The notes below the pieces were generated by a model that saw nothing but the letters and a program-made list of their open reading frames with translations, had not been told where the DNA came from and ran no database searches. 64,000 nt of DNA from Nymphaea colorata (taxonomy: Eukaryota; Streptophyta; Magnoliopsida; Nymphaeales; Nymphaeaceae): positions 13,567,858 through 13,631,857 of the forward strand of contig NC_045144.1 of NCBI RefSeq assembly GCF_008831285.2, given 5' to 3'. Positions within the stretch are counted from its first letter, which is position 1, and each line of letters begins with the position of its first letter. Both the position numbers and the translations under genes were made by a program. Below, piece by piece: positions 24,236 through 36,700 of the stretch.

Positions 24236-24246
24236 TGGTATCAGAG
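24236..24246 (+). other. Orphan tRNA-iMet primer-binding site
   Basis: TGGTATCAGAG is a perfect 11-base copia-type PBS on the + strand. No gag-pol follows, and the next 400 bases hold only small tandem repeats, so this is probably the 5' end of a truncated LTR element. Confidence 0.5.
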
Positions 24247-24357
24247 ACAAGGAGACCAATATCGCTTGAAATAAGTAAATTTGAGACTCTTAAACTTACT
24301 AGCATGCTAAAAAATGAAATAAATAGAAACACCAATAGAAATTTATCAAGAATGCCT

Positions 24358-24412
24358 GAAGCATGCTAGATGATATAACCTGCAGCATGCTAGATGATAT
24401 AACTTGCAGTAT
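24358..24412. repeat. Short tandem repeat, unit about 25 bp
   Basis: The phrase gcatgctagatgatataac is repeated about twice, with a partial third copy. Confidence 0.7.
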
Positions 24413-24462
24413 GCTCGAGTTGGTCCAGTTAAAAACAAGAAACCTTAAGCTAAACATATACA

Positions 24463-24489
24463 TTATATATATATATATATATATATATC
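24463..24489. repeat. (TA)n microsatellite
   Basis: Near-pure TA dinucleotide tract. Confidence 0.85.
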
Positions 24490-24501
24490 TCGGCATGATG
24501 C

Positions 24502-24633
24502 TGGCGCATCGCTGATGACTCTTTAAAAAACTTTTCATGTGTTGTCAATGGCTCCCTTAGAAACTTTTGGCGCATCGCTGATGACTCTTTAAAAAGCTTT
24601 TCATGTGTTGTCAATGGCTCCCTTAGAAACTTT
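24502..24633. repeat. Tandem duplication, 2 x 66 bp
   Basis: Two head-to-tail copies beginning tggcgcatcgctgatgac, at 24502 and 24568, differing by one base. The near identity implies a recent duplication. Confidence 0.9.
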
Positions 24634-24639
24634 TGGCAT

Positions 24640-25880
24640 ATTAAGAGTTTCAAATATGGGTGGACATCAAAGTAGGTACTTGACAGGCATAAAGATGACG
24701 GTCGGACCTGGTCCAATTACTAAATGGGCCAGGCTTGAGCCTCCACAAGAGCTTCAAGATAGCCCGAGCCTGACTTTCTCGAGCCCTGATTGGCCCAGCC
24801 GGATGCAATGCCGAGCTTTAGTCGGGATAAGTTGGAGGGACAATGTTGGCTGTTTCAATTAAAAGTAGGTCCCAATAAATGGGCCAAATGCCATCAGCGA
24901 TGGGATGGGTTTTTGTCGGTTACCTTGTCACGATATATCAGACGCTTGAAAAACAAAAAGTAAAAAATGCGAACGTGGAAACATGAAATAGTCTTATTGA
25001 CAACAAAAGAAACTATGATGCCCTTCAGAAACATACGAATACCCTTCCTTAATGCAAAGATAAATATACTACCCTTGTTTTATTGACATACTAGTATAAT
25101 GACTTTTGTTTGCATTAAAATTAATAGCGAACCACATGTTTGACTGTCAAACATATTGGGATACGTTGTACATCAATTAATAAAAACTGAAAAGTAATTC
25201 AGGGGAAGAAACCAAATTATTAGCAACGACAATTTTAGGCAAAAATATTAAATTCATTTATTGGCTACCAAAAGTTCATGTAGTTCCAGATCTTTTGTGC
25301 ACATGAAAACAGTCACTTGCTCACATGAAAAGAAAATTTTGATGCCTTCTGCTTACATAATGAAAAACACTCCTATCACATCTGATCGTAGCTCTTATTG
25401 ACGAGCAGTGTTTGCATGACAGATGTCCAATGTGTCATCTTCTATTGCATTGTTTTTTCCTCATGCTCCAACGTCTGCAGTTACTTTCCTGCCAGTTCTT
25501 GTGACAAACCGTAACCCAAATTGGTATGACTCACTTGCTATCTAATACCCCCAAGCATGTGTTGGCTTTAACGATGATTCATTGTGCGGTGACAGTTTAA
25601 CAACAAATATCAGTTTTAGGAACGGTTGAAAACCATTCTTAAAATATTGTGGATCGTTCCTAAAAATATTAGGAATGGTCATGTTTTGGTTCTATGGGTA
25701 CTGTAACAAAATATCATAGGAATGGATTCCCACCGTTCCCATGAACCTATTAGAAGCACTTTCAGATGAGAGAGGGCTCCCATAACCCTTTTACTAGCAA
25801 AACCAAGAAATGAATATACAAAAAAGTACAAAAAGAAAGACAAAATCCTCAGCATAAAAGCACAATTGAGAAGACAAAAT
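24640..25880. other. Intergenic, nothing assigned
   Basis: AT-rich. 25600-25750 has short inverted and repeated phrases (ggaacggttgaaaaccattc, ttcctaaaaatattaggaat) that could be the edge of a small DNA transposon, but no paired ends were found. Confidence 0.3.
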
Positions 25881-26199
25881 CCCTCATTCTGGGTAATGAT
25901 CCAATTCTACTGTGGAGTCATTTGTATCAAAAAATTTCAACAGATGCAAAGTCTCTTTTGCTGGATTATATTTCAAGAACACAAAAGACCATTCCTTGTG
26001 GACAAAAAGATGGAAATGGGAACCGGCTATACAGAATTCATTCATAACATTTTGAATACAATAACACCACTTCTTTGGCCCACAAACAAAAGCAACCTGT
26101 CCCTGGAAATGTCTAGTTACCAAAAGTTACTCCCAAGCTGCATCTCTTACCTGCAATCTCTTATGTCACTGCTTCACCTGGACAACTGATTTAACACAA

Positions 26200-27890
26200 A
26201 TACCATCTTTGGTTTTCATTACATATGCAATTCTTTGAATTTGTCCATTCTCTGTACAAATAGATTGGAACTTGAATTACTAAAGTTTGGTGAAGGATTC
26301 GGCGGAACTCCCCATTTCAACCAAGAAACTTCTGTTTGCACTTTTTAGTCCAAACAACAACGGAGTTTATATTTAGTTTTTGCTTTATACTAGCAAAGAC
26401 TACCATTAGATAAGTATTTACTCATCGTGTAATTGGTCCAAATTGACATGCCCTGCAACACCCAGAACAACAAATAAATCATGTTGCCTTGTTAGAAACA
26501 TTTAGATATAAAATTCCAACACCATCTTCTTTATAAGGAAAGCCAAGAGAACTCCAACTTAAAATATGAAATTTACATAAATTCGAGTTGTCTTCTCATA
26601 AGAAGCTATTGCACTATCTCTCAATCATTCTATCACCTACCTTTGAAATTTTAAAAGCCATCATCCAATAACCAACTCTTTGATGGATTACATGTTTAAT
26701 TAAACAAATTTTTCCTGTATAAAATACAAGATGGCCTTTCCAAAACTGCAAGATGTGATACTACCTTCTTCACAAGTGATTCACAGCTTCCCACATAAAT
26801 CTTTCTTTGAAAAGTGGTAGTCCAAGGTATTGCACAGACAATTTTTCTTCCTTCCAACCTAAACACTCAAGCAATAGTTTCCTGTGATTGTCATTAACTT
26901 TAAATAATATGACAGGTTTTTTTTGTCAATTAACTCTTAGCGTTGCCTTGAGCTCCATCTCTACTAGGATATTCTTTATACAACTAATAGAGTTTAGATC
27001 TAGTTTACAAACCTTTATGACATCAAGTGCAAAGAATTGACCTGCTAAGATGGAGCTTAAGTTTTCAAGCTTTTAGCACTTTAACATTTGCTGGCCACCT
27101 CCCTCCTTAGTCATCATGAAAAATCTCATAATAATAATTAATAAGAATGGGGACAACAGATCCCCTTGTCTAATATTTTTATCTACATCAAAGAAAGAAC
27201 TTTCATTACCTTCAATTAGCAGAGGAAGACTAGTTGTGGAGATGCATTTAAGGACCTAGTTTCTTTAAGGCTAATATGAGAAACTCTCAAACTATACAAT
27301 CATATGCTTTAGTAATGTCAAGCTTTAACATCATTGAACCATCCCTACTGTTTTGTAAGGAATTAACAAGCTTAAGGACCACAAGAATTTGTTTGTGGAT
27401 TTTTCTGCCTGGTAAAAATTTACCTTCATCATCAGCAATAACCTAAGCAAGATAAATCTCATTCTAACTACCATTATCTTTGCAATATTTTTGTAAAGGC
27501 AATTGAAAAGTGCAATTGGCCTAAAATTTTTAATGCTTACAGTACAATGAAATTGGGGAACCAATGTAAGTGAAAACAATTAATACTCTTAACTACTTTA
27601 ACTGTTTTGAAAAAATCAGCAATAACATCCATCATATCTTCACCGATTATGTGCCAATGACAAACCCATCAGGATCTAGTGTCTTCCCATTTTTCATGTT
27701 AAAAACAGCTCTCATAACCTCATCTTTACTCACAGGCCTCAATAGAAATTCATTCTCCACTGAAGTAATAGTGGGGCCAGCTTTCAAATTATCAAGCATA
27801 TCACATGTAGAAGAAAGGTTGACGTAAAGTAGCGTAAAACAATCTTTACATAGCTCATAAATCTTATTAGGGGTAGAAGCAACAACACCA
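26200..27890 (-). pseudogene. LINE (L1-type) reverse transcriptase, relic
   Basis: The minus strand, high to low: SKDEVMRAVFNMKNGK and DPDGF (about 27770-27660), VSIKNFRPIALFNCLYKNIAKIM (27560-27470; family IKDFRPISLCNxxYKIIAK), IRQGDLLSPFLL (about 27170), LSVQYLGLPLFKERF (about 26840), GKICLIKHVI (about 26700) and FPYKEDGVGILYLN (about 26520). This is the RT and downstream linker of a plant L1 ORF2 in the correct order. Stops and frame changes are frequent. The catalytic FxDD block is not preserved well enough to point to. Confidence 0.75.
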
Positions 27891-30490
27891 ATAACTATAA
27901 ATACGCTTATTTAGGGACTGAATTTGAAAGAGAAAAATGGGGAACTGATTTTTTTTTCCTTTTTTGTGAATAGGTATTCTTTCGGATGAACTGCCTCGTC
28001 TTTCCTCATCCTTGTTTTGTTGTCATCATGCAGTCGGTGTTTTGTTTATTCTTCACAGAACGTCTGCCTCGGTTTGTTGGATGATACCCTAGAAGCTACC
28101 TTTGCCCCCAGGTTTTAGGGTTCAGGGCTTGCTTCTAGGAACTAAGTGGCAGTGGTGCCTACAGTCTAAGAAAGCAGCACCCATCCAAATCAAGCCGATA
28201 ATCTACCACTTACACTGCAACCGGCTTGACCGTTATGTTACACCCTTTGTCTGAGCTTGTTGAACATGTCAAATGAGTTGTATATGAGTATAATACTGCT
28301 CCTATTCGGAATCTATTTACTAATCCTGAGCCCACTTTCGAATATAAATTTTCATTAGATCAAAATCCAATTACTGAACCAAAATCTGAAATCCAAATTA
28401 GAATGAGATCCATAAAGCATTTTTGGCATAAGCATCGCCTGGATCGAAATTCTTCTGTGTTAAAGTTGTACAGATCCGACAGCATTAGGTTAGCTGTCAG
28501 ATTTGAAATTCAAACCAAACCCCAATGGAAAAAAGCAGGCCTGATGGACATATGTCCAACCATGAAGCTTATCATTTACATCCATAAACCCTGCTCTTTT
28601 TGTCTCTCCGGCATAGAGAAATGATGGAAACGTGGATGGCGAAGAATAATGGAACATTCTGAAGGCTACATATATTTTTAAGTTTTAATTTACCATACCA
28701 TCGTTCAAGTTAATTCCAGGTTGACCCCAGAATTACATGTGAACAGATTAATTTAATTGGACATGCAAATAATTAAGTTAGTATACAGTTCTATAAAATG
28801 CATGTGGAAATTTGGAAACTAATGTCACAAACATAGTTATCAGGAAAATACCAGTGGGTTTTTTCTCAAGTATTTTTCAGTAAAGTTTTTTTTCTTTTGA
28901 AAACTTTTTGGAAAAATCACAAGATTTTCGTGATATTCTGTTTTACTTTTTTTCCATAAATTTGGCCATATTAGTGAAAATCTTGAAATATCCGTTACAG
29001 TGGTAACAAATATTGATATATTTATAGAAATCCTATATATTATCAATACAAATAAGTTAGGAAATAATTCCACAAGAGTTTACCAAAATTTTATTTGCAA
29101 CAGCAAGATCTCATTTAATAACTGAAATGTACCTCTGAGACTTGACCTGGGAGGTGATTCGAAAAAGAACCTGCAAGTAAATGGAAGCTTAGCAACAGAG
29201 AACAAGAATCAATGTCCTTTAATTGATTTACAAGGATGATATATGGCCACTGACTTTTGGTGCCCTTTACCAAAAGCAAGACTTAAATTACGCGTACGTC
29301 CACTTTATTTGCAAAAGTTAATTAAATGACAAAAACACATTTATCACAAATCAACAAAGGACGTAATCTGATCAAACCCATCATCAAAATTAAGAAATGA
29401 GGATCTAAAATGAAGCACTCTTTTTTTTGTCTACATTTATGAACTTTTCTTAAACATGTTTGCATCTTTTTCAAGAAACAAATTATGAAAGAATCAGGAG
29501 CTTAGAAAGCGAAACAGTAGGCATATGTGCGTAAAGTTTAATTTACGACATGCATACTGTTCATAGACCACTCCTTTTAGACAAAGTCTCTCTCTCTCTC
29601 TCTCTCTTTCTATATATATATATATATAACTCTTAAAGGTCAACTTAAATATTTTTCATTACGTTAAACAAATATGAACTTTTAGTTTATTTATAATGAG
29701 ACGTAATGGTCGTAAAACTATATTCATTCATGTTATTCTGTTGTTTACCTTGTTAACACATGGGAAATTTATGGGGTGAATTTGTTTGTTCAGACATGTG
29801 GTAGGATTGATTATGGGCTTTTGGCTTGTAAGATTCCATGTTCCGTTTTGGTTGATAGAGAAGGCCTGTGCAACTGTGCTCCTTTTCTAGTGGAAGGAGT
29901 CAGAAGATCCTAGACGTAAGACATCATGCAATGAAATGCATGTTCAGAGCTATGCCGCGCCCTCTTTTCCCTCTATGAGAAAGGTGGAGTAGACTTTGTT
30001 AAACTTTTAAGTGCAGTAAAGCCTTTCTGATTTACTTGCCCAAGTAAATTCCTTGTTGAAGGAATTAAGATCCAAGTATCACTAGTTTCCACGGGAAAAA
30101 TTATGCTATCTCTTTGAATGGAGAAGCTGATAAGCTTTTGTCGATTAATGGAGAGGAGGCATCCTCACTGAAACGTTAAGACATTCACAATCATATCAGG
30201 AAGGACTAGAAAGACCCATTGAGATGTGCATGTTTTAAAAGAAGCTCCCAACTATGGATTGAATCCAGAGATTTGGGGTATTACTAGCGGCAAGATGCCC
30301 AGTTTGAAAGGGATGCAGAAACAGTTGACCAAAGTCCAGTGTTTTGTGGGCCGGAAGTTCAATATTAATATTCTTACCAACTCTCCTTGCAAGAAAGGAT
30401 GAAGTGGTTGTGGAAGTGGAAGTTTTGCATGCTTTTGGTCAAGGAACTTGTGGAAAGAAAGAAATGCGGGCTTACATGATAATGACTGTG
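27891..30490. other. Intergenic, nothing assigned
   Basis: AT-rich DNA. A (CT)n tract followed by (AT)n lies at about 29588-29629. No coding or transposon signature recognised. Confidence 0.4.
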
Positions 30491-30496
30491 GGGGCG

Positions 30497-30903
30497 GTAG
30501 CAAGGGGTCGACTTAAGTCAATTCGACTTCAACTTGATTGAAAAAACTCGACTCAAATTGAATCATTTATAAATGAGTTGAGTTCAAGTTTAAATTTATG
30601 TTTGAAATATTAAACGAGTCGATTTCAAGTTGTAAGAACTCAACTGGTTTAAACTCGGTGTGCCTCAACTATGTGAAACTGGTTAGTCGTAGTTGAATTA
30701 GTTAAATGAGTTAACGAGTTAACAAGTTAGATGACTTAAAAAAAAAACAAGATAGGTTAAGATAAATGAGTTAAGTGAGTTGAGCTCATTCTCGACACTG
30801 TATAGTTGAATCAAGGTGCTGTGGTTCCAATTGAGCTTGAGCTCGAGTTTTTCAAGTTGAGTCAAGATCGAGCTGGCCTCAAGTTGACTCATGTACAACC
30901 CTA
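30497..30903. mobile_element. Possible small non-autonomous DNA transposon
   Basis: The block is dominated by permutations of gagttgagttcaag/cttgaactcaactc. Its two edges show a weak inverted similarity (gtcgacttaagtcaattcga against gtacatgagtcaacttga read from the right edge). No target duplication is visible. A low-complexity repeat is an equally good reading. Confidence 0.25.
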
Positions 30904-31283
30904 GTGATGGTGGATTATTGACTAAAATATTTTGGGATGGTCTAAAACAACTTGTGATGGCAGGTTCTTTCAGGGTGGAATGAAATCTCTCTTTGGCTGA
31001 ATAGAGGCCGGATTCTCCTCATTTTTTATCTTCCTTTTATCATTTGTGAGTAACGTGGAAGTGGGCCAGAAAAAACCTATGCGTTTGTGAGGCTCCAGTG
31101 GACTGGTATGGACAGTTACATACTCCAGCTCCCACAAATTTTTGCTATATTTATATATGTACCTTTGATTCTTTAGTTATTTTTAAATATTAAAGCCCCT
31201 TAAGGTATGAAAATGATTTAAATAATGCCCCTCAGCTAAAAATTGCGAGTTCCACCACTGGTTTTTTTATAGCCACAAATGGG

Positions 31284-31644
31284 TAGGGATCTTAATATAT
31301 CCAATTTGAATTGGATATTCGACCATTCCAACAAAATCAGATATGAAAAAACTTTAATCTCTAATTAAGAAATCAAATTGAATTGATCAAATATACATAA
31401 ATATCTAATCCGATTTGGATGCAGATTCAGACTTCCTATATCCAATGCTCTTACATGCATTTTGAAAATTGGTCGGATTCAGTCCAAAAATCACATTTGA
31501 ATTCAGATATGAATGTAAAAATTGGACTTCGAATTCAGATATAATTTTTCTTTATTTGTACTAGAATCTGAGTGCATAGATATTCGAAAAAATGGATAAG
31601 GTTAAGAGTATATCCTATTGTAATCCAATACATTGACATCCCTA
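31284..31644. mobile_element. hAT-like MITE, 361 bp
   Basis: The left edge TAGGGATCTTAATATATCC and the right edge read inward, TAGGGATGTCAATGTATTGG, form an imperfect terminal inverted repeat. The flanking 8-mers caaatggg (31276-31283) and taaatagg (31645-31652) agree at 6 of 8 positions, as expected for a decayed 8-bp hAT duplication. The interior is AT-rich and has no coding sequence. Confidence 0.5.
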
Positions 31645-31659
31645 TAAATAGGGAGCATC

Positions 31660-32930
31660 TCATTTTCTATTGGGCATTCTTTTGAATTTCCTATGGTATT
31701 GCTTCTTTGCTGGTAAATGCAGAAAGGACAGGATGGCAGGAAAAGCTGCTTTGTCTCCCATGTCGTATTACTTTTGCTAAACACTATCTTGCATCTGTCC
31801 CCCTCCATGCTCTAGCACTCTTTCGACCTCCTGTGATTGTTTTGAATAGGTTTGACAAAATCATTCGTAATTTTATCTGGAATGGTGATCGGCCTTCGAA
31901 TCACCTTGCGCATTGGGATATAGTTCCCTTTCTGCATCTTCTTGGGGGTGCTGGGTTTACCAATCTTAGTCGGGCTTGTAAGACTTCTCTGTGTTCTTGG
32001 TGGTGATGTTTGGCAATTGAGCACTCTCCCATCACCCTATTCATTTGCTCCAAATTTGACATGTCTTCCCCTAATGTTTGGAGTAGTTCCATCTCTCACA
32101 CCTCTCCCTCTCACTTTTGGTGCGACCTGCTTTCCACCCTTCCTCTTTTCCTCTGCCATGCTGACCTTCCATCCTTTGCATCCCCATCCTGGCCTCTTTC
32201 ACCTTCCCATGGTTTCACTTTTTCTTCTTGCTACCTGGCTTATTCGGTTCTTCCATGGCATCGCTTCTACTCTGATCCCTTTGGTCCTCTGGCCCTTCTC
32301 CTCATGCCATTGCTTTTGTTTGGCTTCTTTTTGCTAGCCACATCAACACTTTTGGCCACTTGTAGTGCCTTGGTATCAGTTTAGCTAACCAGTGTCCCCT
32401 CTTTCTCGCCGCGGCTGAGTCTGGGGTCCACCTTTTTACCTTTTGTCCTTTCTTCTTTAGTGTTTTTGCCTCTGTCTGGTCTTCCCTTGTTAGTACTCTT
32501 CCAAACTCACCTCCATTTGTCTTTTTTTCCTCTTTTGTCCTTCCTCCCACTTGTTTGTTTCCTGGGGTCGTGTTTGCAGGTTGTAGCTCATTTCAACTTG
32601 GTGGCGCATTTGGGAGGAGCACAACAACAGGGTCTTCAGGGGCACCTTCTCTTCGCCGAAGTCTGTGGCTCGTCTTGTAAAGGGGGATGTCCATTTTGCC
32701 ATTCAGTTGTGGCGTCGTCCTCCTTCTGCGGTTGGATGATGGTGTCGTTCTGTCCTTTCACTCTCTCCTCACCCCTCTTATTTTGTTTTTCTATGAGTTG
32801 TATTGTATATTTCGTCTCTTTGCTTCTGCATGCAGTTTGTTATTGTAACTAGGGAACTTCATGTCCCCAAATTTTGATATAGATTCCCATTTTATCGGCT
32901 TTCCTTCCCAGTCTCTCTCTCTCTCCTTTT
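31660..32930 (+). pseudogene. LINE (L1-type) ORF2 C-terminal part, relic
   Basis: The + strand reads GWQEKLLCLPCRITFAKHYL (about 31731) then FRPPVIVLNRFDKIIRNFIW and GGAGFTNLSRA (31820-31970). This is the post-RT block of plant L1 (family WQxKxLSxxGRxxLIKxVL...FLWxG...GGLGI). A distal frame gives WEEHNNRVFRGTFSSPKSVA (about 32610), the WxxRNxRxF tail usual at ORF2 ends. Many frameshifts. It lies just outside the MITE at 31284-31644. Confidence 0.72.
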
Positions 32931-33752
32931 TTTTGGGGGGGGGGGGGGTTGGGGGATTAGCGAGACATGTATTTCTTCCTTCCTTTCCATTCTTTTCCTT
33001 CTCATCTAAACACAATAATCATTAATCCCTTCCTTTCTCTTTTCCTCAATTAGCCACTTAAATACCCTTACCTCTTTCTTTTCCATTCCTTCCCTCACTC
33101 TCCTCCCATCCAAACAAGTTGTTAATTTGTTAATTTATTGGTCGTGGATGGTGTTCGCCAAGGTAGGTGAATTGACCTTCGTGCTAATTTGACATAAAAA
33201 AAAACACTTCTTCAATACCCAAACAAGATTTTTTAGGGGTTTTAAAAAGAAGAGCTAGAATTTATTTTTGACATTCAAATTAATTGTTATTTGTTCAAAA
33301 ATTAAAATAACATCATATTGATCCTTAGGCATGTCAACACTGGAATCATATTTAATGCAATTGTTTTTCTGAATTGACCCAAAAATATGGGATGAAACTA
33401 GATGATCTGTTTTTTTAACATGGATTTTTTTTTTTTTTGCTTTGTGAAAGTTAAAAGCTTTTAGCATATCTACACACAGTATCCTTTGCCTTGTAAACCA
33501 AAAAGGGAAAATATGAAATTATCTGCTATTGTGATAGTGAAAACTACAGTTCTTTAAGAACGGTACTGTGGCTAGATTTATAAGGAACTTTGTAATTAGT
33601 TCACTTCTAAAATCCTCTTTTTCCAAGTTCTTCTTAGTAGTCCCTATTATAAAATAAGAGATTGGCTGCAATTTTATGGGAGGTGATTTTGAGGAAGGTA
33701 AGCAACATGTTTTTCATACAAATGGCAAGGCCACTGGCAAACTTGTCTTAAT
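32931..33752. other. Intergenic, with a G homopolymer
   Basis: A G-run at 32935-32948 follows C/T-rich sequence. The rest is AT-rich without recognised features. Confidence 0.4.
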
Positions 33753-36700
33753 CACTACAACAATTATTTGAATCAGCTAGAGTGCCTTTGCATCGAAGAT
33801 CGGTAGCTCCGACTTGGAAAACACCTCACCAACGGTATTGGTGAAGGTCTCGTCACTTATTTATCTTCGATGATTTTTACTGCGTCGGTGGTAGAGGGGA
33901 CAAATTTGTATCCCGCTGTTGATTTCAGCAGCGATTGTGCTTTTCATTGATGACAGTAGTGACACTTTTGTTAAGTGTTGGAGCTTCAAAAGCTCCAACA
34001 AACCACATCATGTTGGTGATAGTGTGAACGACACTATTCTTCCGTCGGAGCCTAACAAACACAATGACAATAAAGCAATGTCATGTGTATTGTATGAATT
34101 GTATAATGTCAGTCGTATGTATTGGTGACATTTTTTTTATTACATTTGATAGAGAGAGAGAGAGAGTAACAAAAAAAATATTTTTTATTATAAAAAAGTA
34201 GTCTACAAGAAGAAAAAATACAAACAATTATATAAGAGTTACAAAAAAAAAAAATCTTATTCCTCAAGCCAACTTTCTTCCACTATAGATACATAGAGGT
34301 TTTCTCAGCCATCTTTAGTGTCAAGTGTGCACCTCTGTGAGCATTGTACCTGTTCTCATCCTGCAAAAAGAATAAGTCATAAGTTTTGTGATGACTAAAG
34401 TATTTAGTTAGCTTTCACAATATATTGAAAATAAATGACCTCACTCTGTCTCATTCCTCAAGCCAATTTTCTTCCTCACGTGCAGCCAACCACTTACCTA
34501 ACATTAATCACAAATCCATAAAGAACTAGGAACCCTTGCCAGGCCTTGTAGCATGATTAAACTTTCAGAAAAAAGACTTCTCCTCGTTCTAAATTCATGG
34601 ATCGAATAGGAAAAAATAAAATAAAGTTTGCACTATTTCATAAGCTTTGTCTCCTTTTACTTTCAATAAAATTAATGGGCAATTACATGCAGAAGAAATG
34701 TCAGAGTGGGAGCAAAAATCCCATTCCAAATCCATAGGTGTTCCTTTTAAACCAAGTTTGAGAAAGTCGAGCTACGTTTTTTCTTCATGCATTGTCTAAT
34801 TAGTAATTTAGTTTGCTTTAGCTACCTATTGCTCAACCCAGTTTCAGAGAATCGTTAGATCTAACTTGGCCTTGAAGGTTGGGTAGACTGCTCCCTACAA
34901 ATAGGTTTTTGCTTATTAGTTTTCAGTTTTCAAGAGATAGTAGCACTTCTGTTTACAACAGTACACTCTAAAAATGATTAGGCTAAGTACTCTGCTTCTA
35001 GTGGAAAGCTCTCATATAGTTATCAAGCTGAAAAAGAACTTTTCGCTTTCTGAACATCTGATAGATGAACTTTGGATACGTATTGGCAACGTATGTGCAG
35101 AAAGAAACAAGTAGCTAACCTTTCAGCAAAGAATTGATGCTTTTATTTGGTATATATTCATATATGCGCAACTTCTGCCCCTTCTCCACGCAGCAACCAA
35201 TCAACCTAGCCAGGTTTGTATGTTGAAGTTTGGCATGAACTCAATTTTCTTTCGGTGAGTGAATCATAAAAGCATTCAACTTAATACTGAATCCAGTTAT
35301 TATGACAAATAGCAATCAAAATCAACTGATTGACAGTGAGAGAGAGAGAGACAGAGAGATTTTCAAACTGCATCAAAAGAATCTTGTGAAAATCAAATAT
35401 AACACTTGCTGCTGTGACCTTCGTTCTTGAACCATGCAGCCAAAAATGGAACCCTGACATAAACTGCTTTCTTGCCATATATATATGTATATAGGCATGC
35501 ATATATGCTGGTTCTTATACACTGGTCAGGACCATTAGCACTCAGTCAGATGCAATCAGTAAAGATGTGAGATGCAGACAAAGCAAGGAAAAGATGTATG
35601 GAGCTTAACCATTTGGTTGTTATTCCTAACAATAAACAATAATAAAGGACTGGTTGACAGGCCAAAAAAGCTTGAAAAGTGCCACTTGAGTTCTTCATCC
35701 TAACAATAATAATAACAGTAAAACAATAATAATGGAAATTTTGCATGTTTTTGGCTCAATTTAAAGGGACCCATTTTCAATTATTTTCTTAATAAAGGCC
35801 AAACTTTCATGAAAAGTATAAAATGAGGGCTTGAAGTGAATTTCTGTTAATTAACTAACAATAGTTGCAAATTTTTATATTAATTAGCATGTGTCATTAA
35901 ATTATATTCTTACTATTTTATCTAATGAATATTTACTTTTCAAGTTCGTAGAAGTTTAGTTACTTCAGGAAGTTTTCACTACATTATTAGCCTAATATTT
36001 GCTTGCAGGTTCTCCAATGCAGCAAGTTTCAACCGATTAAATGATATGATATTTCTAACATCTTGCTTTCATGCTACGGAATTTTCCCTCGCACTGAAAT
36101 CTTCTTGGACATGCAGCTTTACGAGGCCAATACTTGAAAATTCTGCACTAGATCCAAAGGCTTAATTTCTCCATTCCTATCCACTTTTACCTGATCTTCC
36201 GTTTTAGATACTTTGGCTTTTATGAAGTATATTACATCACCAGTTCCCACTCTGATAAACTGTTATCTACTTCATAATAAAAGTTTGTAGGTTTTCACCG
36301 GATCAACAGTTTCTAGGTGATTAGAAAAGTTTGTAGGTTCTCACTGGATCAACTGTTTCTAGGTGAATTAGAAACCCATTTCAATTCATCCTTTGGTCAA
36401 GTGCTGTCTGAATAATATTTACCACAGCTGACCCTTTTCATAAACATAATATAACTATCAAGCATGGTTTTGGGAGAAAAGCATGAAAAGGCTGATGGAA
36501 ACAGTGGCTAATCTCTAACATGCAAATTAAGTTAAGTTCAGATTCGATACAGCTAGAAATAACTTCACATCCATATCACTAATCACATCCCTAAGTACAT
36601 CTACATAGAAGATTGATTTTTAAATCCTTGGAGTTGCTGGAAATCAAGAGTTTGTCATACTTATTTCATAAAAATAATATAGATCTCAATGATTGATCTC

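Noticed and set aside
32010-32852. Two long Ser/Leu/Phe-rich + frames as secreted or membrane proteins
   Set aside because: They are off-frame readings of a C/T-rich LINE ORF2 tail; the true tail motif is in another frame.
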